A stretch of 9,712 nt of DNA from NCBI GenBank assembly GCA_011524675.1, contig WTJX01000117.1, positions 1 through 9,712 of the forward strand, in the 5' to 3' direction. This stretch comes from Cytophagales bacterium (GTDB lineage Bacteria; Bacteroidota; Bacteroidia; Cytophagales; JAAEPT01). The notes below the pieces were generated by a model. The model searched no databases and was not told where the DNA came from. It saw only the letters and a program-made list of their open reading frames with translations. Shown here piece after piece: positions 1-6,641 of this stretch. Numbering within the stretch: position 1 is the first letter of the stretch; each line of letters starts with the position of its first letter. A program made the position numbers and the translations under genes.

Positions 1-30
1 CAAAAATAGTCAATAAAGCAATCTAATATA

Positions 31-59
31 ATACGCCCAACACCGTGGGCTTACGGTAT
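31..59. repeat. GC-rich hairpin at the IS remnant's broken end
   Basis: GCCCA (35-39) pairs with TGGGC (46-50) across a 6-nt loop. ATAC (31-34) can also pair with GTAT (56-59) if TTACG is bulged. The GC content stands out against the AT-rich surroundings, and the hairpin sits exactly where transposase homology stops. It may be a REP-like palindrome or a piece of another small mobile element into which, or next to which, the IS was rearranged. That is inference. Confidence 0.45.
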
Positions 60-338
60 TACAAGTGTAACTTACTCAAAGAGTTTTTAGCTCAATATCA
101 AGAGAAGATCGTTTGGCATTATTTACCTCCTTATTCTCCAAATTTAAATCTTATTGAAAGGCTATGGAAATACATCAGAAAAGATGTTATCAATACCTTT
201 TATTACGAAAAGTTTAATGAGTTTAAGGATGCCATTTGGAAGAAGATTGATAATTTGGTAAATGAAAAAGATGAATTAGCCTCTTTTATTGGTACAGATT
301 TCCACCTTATTAAAAAAGGACATTTTCATTTCACTTAA
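45..338 (+). pseudogene. IS630-family transposase, C-terminal fragment (5'-truncated)
   Basis: The fragment reads as the last third of an IS630/Tc1-type DDE transposase. The motif LPPYSPNLNLIERLW (residues 27-41) is the hallmark of the family and holds the third catalytic acid, Glu38. The two upstream Asp residues are missing. In intact members an Asp-Asn-Ala stretch normally precedes the Arg-Tyr-Tyr that I see at residues 4-6; here it reads Val/Met-Gly-Leu. An in-frame stop lies at 24-26, so homology seems to end near position 50. The GTG at 45 is only the first possible start and need not be used. The product cannot be an active transposase. The stop is 40 nt from the convergent stop of the serine hydrolase gene. 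I could not define a terminal inverted repeat or a TA target duplication on the right side, so the outer edge of the element is unknown. Confidence 0.85.
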
Positions 339-377
339 GTATAATATATTCATTGATGTATTAAAGTGCTCCCACCG

Positions 378-1739
378 CTACATACAAGCATCAAACACCC
401 TTTTTAAGAAATCTACTTCTTTGAAAGCATCTTCATTAAATGTCTTTCCAAAGCGTGTGATCACTAGCTTTTTGGATGGGATCACATAGATACGCTGACC
501 TTGGTAGCCTTTACAATAAAACACTTCATTAGTGATGCCTGGTAATGGATATTCTCCGTCTTTCCCAATATTTAACCACCAATGTGCACCATACCTGCCT
601 TTTGGAATTGCTTTAGAGGTAGATTTAGTATAGTTTACCCATGCTGGCGATACTATGGTATCGCCTTGCCATATACCTTGGTTGTAATAAAGTAAACCGT
701 AACGTGTCCAATCTCGTGCCGTAGCAAAGCAGTAGGACGAACCTGCGTACATACCTGAAGCATCTGGCTCTATCCATGCAGAACTCATCCCTAGTTTGTC
801 AAATAAGCTTTCATAAGGAAAAAGCCAATATGAACGATCATTATCAAATTGATTTTTGATAATACCAGAAAGTATATTACTAGTACCAGAAGAATAATAC
901 CAATGTGTACCTGGTGCATGTGCTAACTTACTCTGAATGACATAATCATACATATCGCCCTCTTTGTACAACATACTTACCGCAGACGAAAGCCTAGTAT
1001 AATTTTCGTCCCACTCTAAACCACTTGTCATCTGTAATAAATGATGTAGTGTGATATTTTTACGCTCATCTCCTTGCCATGAAGGAATATCTACTGGTGC
1101 ATGTACATCTAAGTCCCCTTCCTTAACTAAGATACCAACTAATGTGCTTGTAATGCTTTTGGTCATAGACCAACCTAATAGAGGTGTGTTATAATCAAAG
1201 TCTTTTCGGTATTGCTCTGCAATGAGTTTTCCGTCATAAGCAACAGTGATAGCCGTGGTGTTTTTTGGTAAAAGAGAATCTTTCTCTATAAACTCGGGGG
1301 CTATGGCTTTCAGTACCTTTTTTTGCATAGCCTTTTGTTTGGCTGTTAGTGCGGACAAATCAAAAAGCAAGTCGTTATATAGCTCTTTTTTACTTTTAGG
1401 GAACTGTTGTTTTAAAAGCTCTTCTTCTGTATAATCTGCAAGTAGTGTGCAACCAAAGCCTTCTCTAAAAATGGCGGTGTTGGCCTTCATTCCAAAGACA
1501 GTACTTGTAACTTTTTTATTTTGATAGTCTATATCGTACTTTGCCCAACTGATAGGAGAAAAATTCAAATCAAAATTTATAATATCTTCTGCTTGCCTAC
1601 CACTCCCAAAGGTACAAGAACACAAATACTTTGATGAATGACCTGTGATGATGGTTAGTTTTTTATATGTTTTGTAAAGGTATAACCCAAAAGTGCATAG
1701 GAATGCTGCGACAAGTGAGGATATTATTTTTTTCTTCAT
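378..1739 (-). CDS. Membrane-anchored serine hydrolase, beta-lactamase/NylB-like
   Basis: This 453-residue protein belongs to the class C beta-lactamase/DD-peptidase-like hydrolases (COG1680 type). The catalytic SxxK is SMTK (Ser191, Lys194), the tyrosine motif is YSSG at 282-285 followed by TSN, and a late GYQGQRIYV (411-419) takes the place of the KTG/HGG strand. This pattern resembles 6-aminohexanoate-dimer hydrolase and EstB-type esterases more than true beta-lactamases, so the substrate is unknown and antibiotic resistance should not be assumed. Residues 1-27 form a basic and hydrophobic N-terminus, either a signal anchor or an uncleaved signal, which would place the catalytic domain in the periplasm. 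There is no good lipobox. Residues 40-150, with C-S-C at 40-42, precede the catalytic domain and appear in related Bacteroidota hydrolases. The gene stands alone, with 196 nt to the upstream rluD-like gene. Its 3' end abuts the IS630 remnant. Confidence 0.88.
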   Translation of the reverse strand: MKKKIISSLVAAFLCTFGLYLYKTYKKLTIITGHSSKYLCSCTFGSGRQAEDIINFDLNFSPISWAKYDIDYQNKKVTSTVFGMKANTAIFREGFGCTLLADYTEEELLKQQFPKSKKELYNDLLFDLSALTAKQKAMQKKVLKAIAPEFIEKDSLLPKNTTAITVAYDGKLIAEQYRKDFDYNTPLLGWSMTKSITSTLVGILVKEGDLDVHAPVDIPSWQGDERKNITLHHLLQMTSGLEWDENYTRLSSAVSMLYKEGDMYDYVIQSKLAHAPGTHWYYSSGTSNILSGIIKNQFDNDRSYWLFPYESLFDKLGMSSAWIEPDASGMYAGSSYCFATARDWTRYGLLYYNQGIWQGDTIVSPAWVNYTKSTSKAIPKGRYGAHWWLNIGKDGEYPLPGITNEVFYCKGYQGQRIYVIPSKKLVITRFGKTFNEDAFKEVDFLKRVFDACM

Positions 1740-1822
1740 AGAGGATATTATTTTGAAAACCTTTTTGTTTTTAGATGTTGATAATCAAAAAGCTTACCGA
1801 CATAAATAAAAAGCTAGATTCC

Positions 1823-1841
1823 ATTCCACGAAAGTGGGAAT
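1823..1841. repeat. ATTCCAC-GAAA-GTGGGAAT palindrome
   Basis: ATTCCAC (1823-1829) and GTGGGAAT (1834-1841) form a stem with one bulged G around a GAAA loop. The shape recalls dispersed ATTCC...GGGAAT palindromes such as neisserial dRS3 and similar intergenic repeats of other bacteria. It lies about 95 nt downstream of the rluD-like stop. On the minus strand a CTTTTT tract follows about a dozen bases later, so it may also help end transcription. Both roles are inference. A second small hairpin, TGCTT-TGTA-AAGCA, is at 1878-1891. Confidence 0.4.
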
Positions 1842-1935
1842 AAAATTGATAAATTGGCGGATAAAAACACTTATATCTGCTTTGTAAAGCATATTGAGGT
1901 ATTGAAACTCGATACAAGACCTTTTTTACATTTAG

Positions 1936-2964
1936 TTAACTGTTTTGTTCACCATATTTCTCCCATTTTTCCAGTACGTCCTTAAAGTCTTGTGGCAATT
2001 CAGAGTCAAACTGCATCCACTCTCCGGAGCTGGGATGTTTAAAACCTAAGGTCTTGGCGTGCAATGCTTGACGTGGCATTAGCTCAAAAGCATTATGCAC
2101 AAATTGTTTATACTTGGTAAAAAGTGTACCTGCTAATACTTTGTCTCCTCCATAAGTAGCGTCATTAAACAAAGGGTGTCCCAAATGCTTGAAATGTGCC
2201 CTTATCTGATGTGTCCTTCCTGTTTCTAGTTTACACTCTACCAAGTTGACATAGTATAAATCTTTCAATAGTTTATAATGGGTAACAGCATGTTTTCCAT
2301 ACTCTCCTTCTGGAAAAACAGACATCACTCTTCTATCTTTCAAGCTCCTTCCTACATGTCCAGTGATTGTGCCACTTTTCTCTTTCAAAGAACGCCATAC
2401 CAACGCATGATAAGTACGTTCTACGGAGTGGTCAAAAAACTGCTTTGCTAGGCTGGTCATAGCCAACTCTGTCTTTGCTATCACCAACAAACCAGATGTA
2501 TCTTTATCGATACGATGTACCAGGCCGGGTCTTCCAAAACCATTCTGTGAGGTAGGCAACTGCTCAAAGTGATATACTAGAGCATTAACCAATGTACCCG
2601 TCCAATTGGCATGTGCAGGGTGCACTACCATACCTGCTTGCTTGTTTACCACAAGTACATCATCGTCTTCATAGACTATCGTAAGGGGTATGTCTTCTGC
2701 TATGATTTCATCTTCTCTAGGAGGCTCAGGTAAGGAAATACTTATCTCATCGTTTGGACGTACTTTATAATTACTTTTTATAGCATTATCATTTACTTTG
2801 ATGAAACCTGACTTAACGCCATGCTGAATTCTACTTCTAGTACTATTAGGAAGTTTTTCTAGTAAATATTTGTCTATGCGCAATGCGGATTGCTTGGGAT
2901 CAACGGTGATACGGTGATGCTCAAATAAGAGTTCATCTTCTAGTAATTCTTTTTCGTTTGGCAT
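1936..2964 (-). CDS. rluD: RluA/RluD-family 23S rRNA pseudouridine synthase
   Basis: The 342-residue protein has the standard two-part build. An N-terminal S4 RNA-binding domain spans about residues 26-77 (ALRIDKYLLEKLPNSTRSRI followed by VNDNAIKSNYKVRPND). The RluA catalytic domain spans about 95-325. The motif HRIDKDTSG (150-158) carries the catalytic Asp153, and ETGRTHQIRAH (247-257) and HPLFNDATYGG (263-273) are further family motifs. The enzyme isomerises uridines to pseudouridine in large-subunit rRNA. Full length and the S4 domain favour the RluD group (helix 69 of 23S rRNA in E. coli), but the exact sites here are inferred. The ATG at 2964 starts the acidic leader usual before the S4 domain. 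The gene is preceded by 122 nt of spacer and appears to be its own unit. Confidence 0.93.
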   Translation of the reverse strand: MPNEKELLEDELLFEHHRITVDPKQSALRIDKYLLEKLPNSTRSRIQHGVKSGFIKVNDNAIKSNYKVRPNDEISISLPEPPREDEIIAEDIPLTIVYEDDDVLVVNKQAGMVVHPAHANWTGTLVNALVYHFEQLPTSQNGFGRPGLVHRIDKDTSGLLVIAKTELAMTSLAKQFFDHSVERTYHALVWRSLKEKSGTITGHVGRSLKDRRVMSVFPEGEYGKHAVTHYKLLKDLYYVNLVECKLETGRTHQIRAHFKHLGHPLFNDATYGGDKVLAGTLFTKYKQFVHNAFELMPRQALHAKTLGFKHPSSGEWMQFDSELPQDFKDVLEKWEKYGEQNS

Positions 2965-2971
2965 AATATCA

Positions 2972-2979
2972 CAAACTTA
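2972..2979 (-). promoter_or_regulatory. Candidate Bacteroidota -7 box (TAAGTTTG)
   Basis: On the minus strand TAAGTTTG matches the TAnnTTTG consensus of the Bacteroidota housekeeping sigma factor. It ends only 7 nt before the ATG of the rluD-like gene, so a transcript from it would be leaderless or nearly so. No good -33 TTTG is seen at the expected distance. The match may be chance. Confidence 0.3.
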
Positions 2980-3071
2980 GTCTTTTATTGTGCGTTGAAC
3001 GTTTGTTTAGTAGTGATTGATATTAAGTTCAAAGTTTTTTTTACTCGTAACTCATATTAGCCACTCTTCCC

Positions 3072-3096
3072 TAAGTCTTGAATATTTTAAGACTTA
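3072..3096 (-). terminator. Hairpin across the stop of the CNNM/CorC gene
   Basis: TAAGTCTT (3072-3079) and AAGACTTA (3089-3096) form a perfect 8-bp stem with a 9-nt loop. The stem covers the TAA stop codon at 3087-3089. No T tract follows on the minus strand, so it is not a classic intrinsic terminator. It may stabilise the 3' end of the mRNA or contribute to termination. Confidence 0.35.
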
Positions 3097-4355
3097 ATTT
3101 TCACTTTAACTTTCTCTAGTCGGGTATTTTCCCTTTCCAAAACTGTAATTTCTAAATTATCTATTTGTATCACTTGGTTGATCTTAGGAATGTCTTCGTA
3201 GCTATGCACGATATAGCCACCCAAGGTATCATACTCACCTTCAGGTATTTTTAATTGATAGTTGCTGTTTAAATAATCAACCTCTTGTCTCGCACTAAAA
3301 ACATATAGTGAATCAGAAAGCTTCTCTTCTAAGAGGGTCTTATCATCGTGCTCGTCCTGTATCTCTCCAAAAATCTCTTCAATAATATCTTCGATACTGA
3401 CGATACCAGAAGTACCTCCAAACTCATCTACTACCAAAGCTATACTCCTATGCTTCTCTATAAAGCTGACCAACAAATCACTTGCTAACTCGGTTTCTGG
3501 AACAATAATAATCTTACTAAGTATCTCTTGAATAGTATCAGGTTTTTTGAATAACTGATTGGAATGGCAATAGCCAATGATGTTATCAATAGATTTTTTA
3601 TAAACAAATACTTTAGAGTGCCCCGACTTGATGAACGCATTTTTCAATGCTTCTATACCATCTTCTTTATCAATGGCAACAATTTCTTTACGAGGAATAA
3701 GGCAATCCCTTACTCTTACATCTTTAAAATTTATCAAATTGTCAAAAATCTCTTTATCTAGGGTAGTAGTATCTCCCTTGCTGTCTGAGTCTGATACTTT
3801 TACATTGTTGAGGCGTTGTACAAAATAGTTCAAGTCTGTCAAAGCAATAAGCGGTTGATCTTCTTCGTATTTCCATTTGAAAACATAAACAATCATCCAC
3901 TTTGATAAGGTTACGATGATATATACAGGAATATAGACTAGCGTATAGATCACAGCAAAAGGAAGGGAAAGCGCTTGTAACATCTTGTTTGGATTAATCA
4001 TAAACAAGCTTTTAGGTAAAAACTCGGCAACAATTAAGACCAAAAAGGTAGAAATAATAGTTTGTATAAAGAGAACTAAACCAGAAGAAAAGTAAAGTCC
4101 TAAAAATGGTTCCATGGCTTCTGCCATAAATATACCATATACCACTAATGCTATCGTATTGCCTATAAGCGTTGTACCGATGAACAAAGAAGGCTTTTTG
4201 GTAATATAGGCTAGTGTTCTAGCTAAAAAGTTCGCCTTACGATTATCCATCAATAGATGCAGTTTATCGGAGGCAACATATGCGATTTCAATGCCTGAAA
4301 AAAAGGCAGAAAAAAATAAGGAAATGATGATGATGAGTGTTTCTGATCCTAACAT
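3087..4355 (-). CDS. CNNM/CorC (HlyC)-family membrane protein with DUF21 and CBS pair
   Basis: The 422 residues show the full family architecture. The DUF21 membrane core comprises hydrophobic segments near 5-28, 58-78, 93-117 and 131-159, with the family motifs FFSGIEIAY (18-26), GNTIAL (65-70) and AEFLPKSL (110-117). A CBS pair follows at about 210-335, ending in DEFGGTSGIVSIEDIIEEIFG (310-330, the typical closing motif). A CorC_HlyC domain occupies about 350-420. Relatives are linked to Mg2+ (and Co2+) transport; in Flavobacterium the related GldE is tied to gliding motility. Which role applies here cannot be decided from sequence, and 'hemolysin' in older names is misleading. The gene lies 152 nt behind the LptC block and has its own promoter-like box. 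In related genomes I recall a peptidyl-prolyl isomerase gene following; here the next gene is the rluD-like one. Confidence 0.9.
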   Translation of the reverse strand: MLGSETLIIIISLFFSAFFSGIEIAYVASDKLHLLMDNRKANFLARTLAYITKKPSLFIGTTLIGNTIALVVYGIFMAEAMEPFLGLYFSSGLVLFIQTIISTFLVLIVAEFLPKSLFMINPNKMLQALSLPFAVIYTLVYIPVYIIVTLSKWMIVYVFKWKYEEDQPLIALTDLNYFVQRLNNVKVSDSDSKGDTTTLDKEIFDNLINFKDVRVRDCLIPRKEIVAIDKEDGIEALKNAFIKSGHSKVFVYKKSIDNIIGYCHSNQLFKKPDTIQEILSKIIIVPETELASDLLVSFIEKHRSIALVVDEFGGTSGIVSIEDIIEEIFGEIQDEHDDKTLLEEKLSDSLYVFSARQEVDYLNSNYQLKIPEGEYDTLGGYIVHSYEDIPKINQVIQIDNLEITVLERENTRLEKVKVKIKS

Positions 4356-4381
4356 ATAAGGTCAAAAGGCTATTATTTATA

Positions 4382-4389
4382 CAAAGTTA
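4382..4389 (-). promoter_or_regulatory. Candidate -7 box TAACTTTG for the CNNM/CorC gene
   Basis: On the minus strand TAACTTTG is a perfect TAnnTTTG match, ending 26 nt before the ATG at 4355. This leaves room for a normal short leader. The -33 region is weak (TTATGC rather than TTTG). The 152-nt gap to the preceding gene supports a separate start of transcription here. Confidence 0.5.
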
Positions 4390-4507
4390 AAGCAATATAG
4401 CTATTATTTTGCATAAATTCGATATGTTTAAACTGTGTATGAGTCAAAAATAAAATGCCCAATGTAAGAACATTTAATAAATGTGCGACTTTTGAAAATA
4501 GACTATC

Positions 4508-4690
4508 CTATGAGTCTCTATTTTTCTTCCTCAACAGATAATAGCCAAGCAAGCCAATAGCAAACATAAAAATCCAATAACTTGCAAAAAAGCCATAATG
4601 CAACCACTGATCCATACCTATGATAGCAAGCCCTATGGCAAAAGATACAATGAGAACATCCCAAAGACGAGAATTTATTTTTTGGCTCAT
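4508..4690 (-). CDS. Small two-TM membrane protein coupled to lptC
   Basis: I choose the ATG at 4690, which gives 60 residues starting MSQKINSRLWDVL. It lies one base after the TAA of lptC (TAA-A-ATG), an arrangement typical of translational coupling. The frame stays open upstream to 4750, but that part would overlap lptC and reads as unconvincing sequence. The protein has two hydrophobic segments, about residues 11-26 and 34-53, joined by the short polar turn DQWLHYG, and a basic tail LLRKKNRDS. This suggests a hairpin in the inner membrane with both ends probably cytoplasmic. I do not recognise a named family. Its position directly after lptC hints at a part in envelope or LPS export work, but that is guilt by association. 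A weak 5-bp hairpin (AGACT/AGTCT, 4500-4517) lies over its stop. Confidence 0.7.
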   Translation of the reverse strand: MSQKINSRLWDVLIVSFAIGLAIIGMDQWLHYGFFASYWIFMFAIGLLGYYLLRKKNRDS

Positions 4691-4691
4691 T

Positions 4692-5252
4692 TTAGTTAAA
4701 GTTTTTTTCCCTACCTCTAGGTTTTGTGATGGTGTACTTAGAAAAATCATCCAGTGCTTCTAGCCCTTCGCCCATAATCTCTCTATTAGGAGCGGTGATA
4801 TGTACAAAAACATCTGTCCACAGCTTATGAGATTTTGGTTCCCAATAAATCTCTTCAGTAGTAAGAACCTCTCCATCTTCTATGTCGCGATATATTACAT
4901 TTCCTCTCAAAAACCAATGCCCTTTTTTAATGTAATAATGAGCAAAATCAGCTTTTAGATCGCCGTATGGCTTTTCGCCATAGCTTTCCTTATAAAAACG
5001 TAAAAAGACACCTTTTGGAAATTCCTTGTCTCCGTGCTCAAACTCTAGCTGCTCGTCAGCATCTATGATTATCCTTGGACTACCAGACTCAGTATAATGT
5101 GTGTGTACATCGTAAGCTACAGCAGAGGGACCTTCATAGGAATTATCACTCTTGAATGTTACTTCTGTACAAGCATATAGCAAAGGGAGGCATAAAAAAA
5201 CATAAAAACATTTTTTAGCTTTGATACCAATATATGCCTTACTAGACCACAT
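4692..5252 (-). CDS. lptC: LptC-family LPS export lipoprotein
   Basis: LptC is the bitopic inner-membrane component that passes lipopolysaccharide from the LptBFG ABC transporter to the periplasmic bridge. This 186-residue protein has a basic N-terminus, a hydrophobic stretch (15-27) and a lipobox-like LLYAC ending at Cys28, so it is probably a lipoprotein, as I recall for Bacteroidota LptC. The beta-jellyroll core follows. Characteristic stretches are GNVIYRDIEDGEVLTTEEIY (117-136, then W) and GEGLEALDDFSKY (161-173), which match the usual pattern of a G-N-V strand, L-x-T-E-x-L-x-W, and G-x-G-x-x-x-x-x-D-F. The ATG at 5252 is 5 nt after the TPR gene's stop and is the only start giving a proper export signal. 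The stop is 1 nt from the next start. No lptA, lptB or lptD gene is in view. Confidence 0.87.
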   Translation of the reverse strand: MWSSKAYIGIKAKKCFYVFLCLPLLYACTEVTFKSDNSYEGPSAVAYDVHTHYTESGSPRIIIDADEQLEFEHGDKEFPKGVFLRFYKESYGEKPYGDLKADFAHYYIKKGHWFLRGNVIYRDIEDGEVLTTEEIYWEPKSHKLWTDVFVHITAPNREIMGEGLEALDDFSKYTITKPRGREKNFN

Positions 5253-5257
5253 GAAAA

Positions 5258-6541
5258 CTATTTTTTCCTTAAAGAAACATTCTCACTCACCCAACAACCT
5301 GTATTCATAACATCACCTTCTTTCTTTCCCCTAGAAAAAATTTGTTCCATGCTAGGAAAATATTTTCTAGCTTCGGACATCTTAGATGAGTTACCTGCTT
5401 TCTTATACTTATCGTATGCAGCAATATAAATCAAACTCCCTTTGAGTTTGTCAGAAGAGTTTTTGCATGACTCAGAGTATAGGTAGAGGTTTCCAATAAA
5501 AACATAGGCATCAGCATTGTCTGGTACAACTTCCAAATTCTTATAGGCATACTCTCTAGCTTTGCTATATTCCTTTTTTTGCTTGTAAATCTCTGCAATA
5601 TCCATGAAAGTTTTTCCTTTGGATTCATCATCCTTTGCTAATGGAATTGCCTTTTCAAAATTGGTGATGGCTTTGTCATACTCTTTATTTCTCAAATGTA
5701 GTTTTGCTTGAACCCTGATACCTGCATAATTAGGTTCTTTGTCCATCACATATTCCGAAACTTTCATAAAGATAGGGTCACTGATACACTCCTGCGATAA
5801 TAATAGGTTATAAAGTTTCTTTGCAATCACAAGAGAAGGTTCTGACTCAAATTTAGGGGTATATACTTTATTGATAAATTCGCAATCAAGCGTTACATAG
5901 CTAGTCAACTTAGCCTCTATTTTTTCTTTGTAAACCGAAGCATTCTTACTATAGGCGTTATTTGCTGCGATTTGTTTGTCAAGTGAAGCTACTAGTGTTT
6001 CGTGTAGCGTAAGAAACTCATCTTGAGACATACGTTTATATTTACACTCTCTACCAGCAGTCAAATAATAATAATAGATATTATAATATTTGGTGTTGAC
6101 ACCGTTCAGCTCATATATTTTTTTATATAGAGGGTACAGTTCGTCTCTTCTATCGGTTCTGCCAATTAAAAAATTGTAAGCATAAATCCCTTTATAGCTC
6201 ATTACAGTATTTTCTTCACCATAAAGCTTCATACGAGCATCATACAAAATCAATAAAGAGTCTTGCAATTGCTTCAATTTTTCAGGGTCTTTTTCTGTTT
6301 TCACCAAGTTTTCATATACCTTGGTACCATATTGATAAAGAGCCTTATTAAGGTTTGGTGCTTGATCTAAAAGATAAGCAAGCGCGGGACGCGCCTCTTT
6401 GTATTGCTCTGCTTTCACAGAAGTAGATAAGAACATCCACTTGTGCTGACATTCTTCTTTGTCCTCTCCCCAGTTCCAACCGTTTTGTGCATTTACTTGT
6501 ACTGAAAGTAATACTATGAGTGATAATATCGTTAGTCTCAT
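5258..6541 (-). CDS. Secreted tetratricopeptide-repeat protein of the lptC cluster
   Basis: The 427-residue protein begins with a clear signal peptide (MRLTILSLIVLLSVQVNA, cleavage likely before Gln19), so it acts in the periplasm or beyond. TPR-like helix pairs are visible around 38-73 and most clearly at 273-305 (YAGIRVQAKLHLRNKEYDKA) and 307-342 (GKTFMDIAEIYKQKKEYSKA), with another at 343-385. The middle (110-250) is alpha-helical and Tyr-rich but less regular. Cys31, 166, 220, 252, 359 and 416 are present. The C-terminal pattern G-D-x-x-x-x-G-C-W at 409-417 is, as I recall, shared with Bacteroidota proteins in this same position next to lptC. TPRs mediate protein contacts, so a scaffold role in envelope assembly is plausible but unproven. 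It is 5 nt upstream of lptC and 100 nt downstream of the barrel gene. Confidence 0.82.
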   Translation of the reverse strand: MRLTILSLIVLLSVQVNAQNGWNWGEDKEECQHKWMFLSTSVKAEQYKEARPALAYLLDQAPNLNKALYQYGTKVYENLVKTEKDPEKLKQLQDSLLILYDARMKLYGEENTVMSYKGIYAYNFLIGRTDRRDELYPLYKKIYELNGVNTKYYNIYYYYLTAGRECKYKRMSQDEFLTLHETLVASLDKQIAANNAYSKNASVYKEKIEAKLTSYVTLDCEFINKVYTPKFESEPSLVIAKKLYNLLLSQECISDPIFMKVSEYVMDKEPNYAGIRVQAKLHLRNKEYDKAITNFEKAIPLAKDDESKGKTFMDIAEIYKQKKEYSKAREYAYKNLEVVPDNADAYVFIGNLYLYSESCKNSSDKLKGSLIYIAAYDKYKKAGNSSKMSEARKYFPSMEQIFSRGKKEGDVMNTGCWVSENVSLRKK

Positions 6542-6563
6542 CTTTTAACCATTTAAGATCTCG

Positions 6564-6594
6564 CAAAATTGAACCTTAATTTATGCTTATACAA
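6564..6594 (-). promoter_or_regulatory. Candidate promoter for the TPR-lptC unit
   Basis: On the minus strand TTG (6592-6594) is followed 20 nt later by CAATTTTG (6564-6571), one mismatch from TAnnTTTG. The spacing suits a Bacteroidota -33/-7 pair, and the box ends 22 nt before the ATG at 6541. The 100-nt gap after the barrel gene supports a start here. The gap also holds an AT-only palindrome (6605-6619). Confidence 0.4.
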
Positions 6595-6641
6595 TTTTTT
6601 TGAATTAACAAATTGTTAAAAAAATGAGTTCAACGAGGCAT

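Noticed and set aside
1246..1434. Plus-strand frames inside the large minus-strand genes
   Set aside because: They are antisense shadows of strongly supported genes, with no family signature.
378..1739. Serine hydrolase as an antibiotic-resistance beta-lactamase
   Set aside because: The active-site pattern (SMTK, YSSG, GYQGQ) fits NylB/EstB-like hydrolases, and no typical KTG box is present.
4691..4750. Upstream 20-codon extension of the small membrane protein
   Set aside because: It overlaps the lptC coding end. The ATG at 4690 directly after the lptC stop is a far better start.
6595..6625. TTAACAA-A-TTGTTAA palindrome flanked by T and A runs, as a terminator after the barrel gene
   Set aside because: All-AT stem with a 1-nt loop, and no T tract on the 3' side in the minus direction; too weak to call a terminator.
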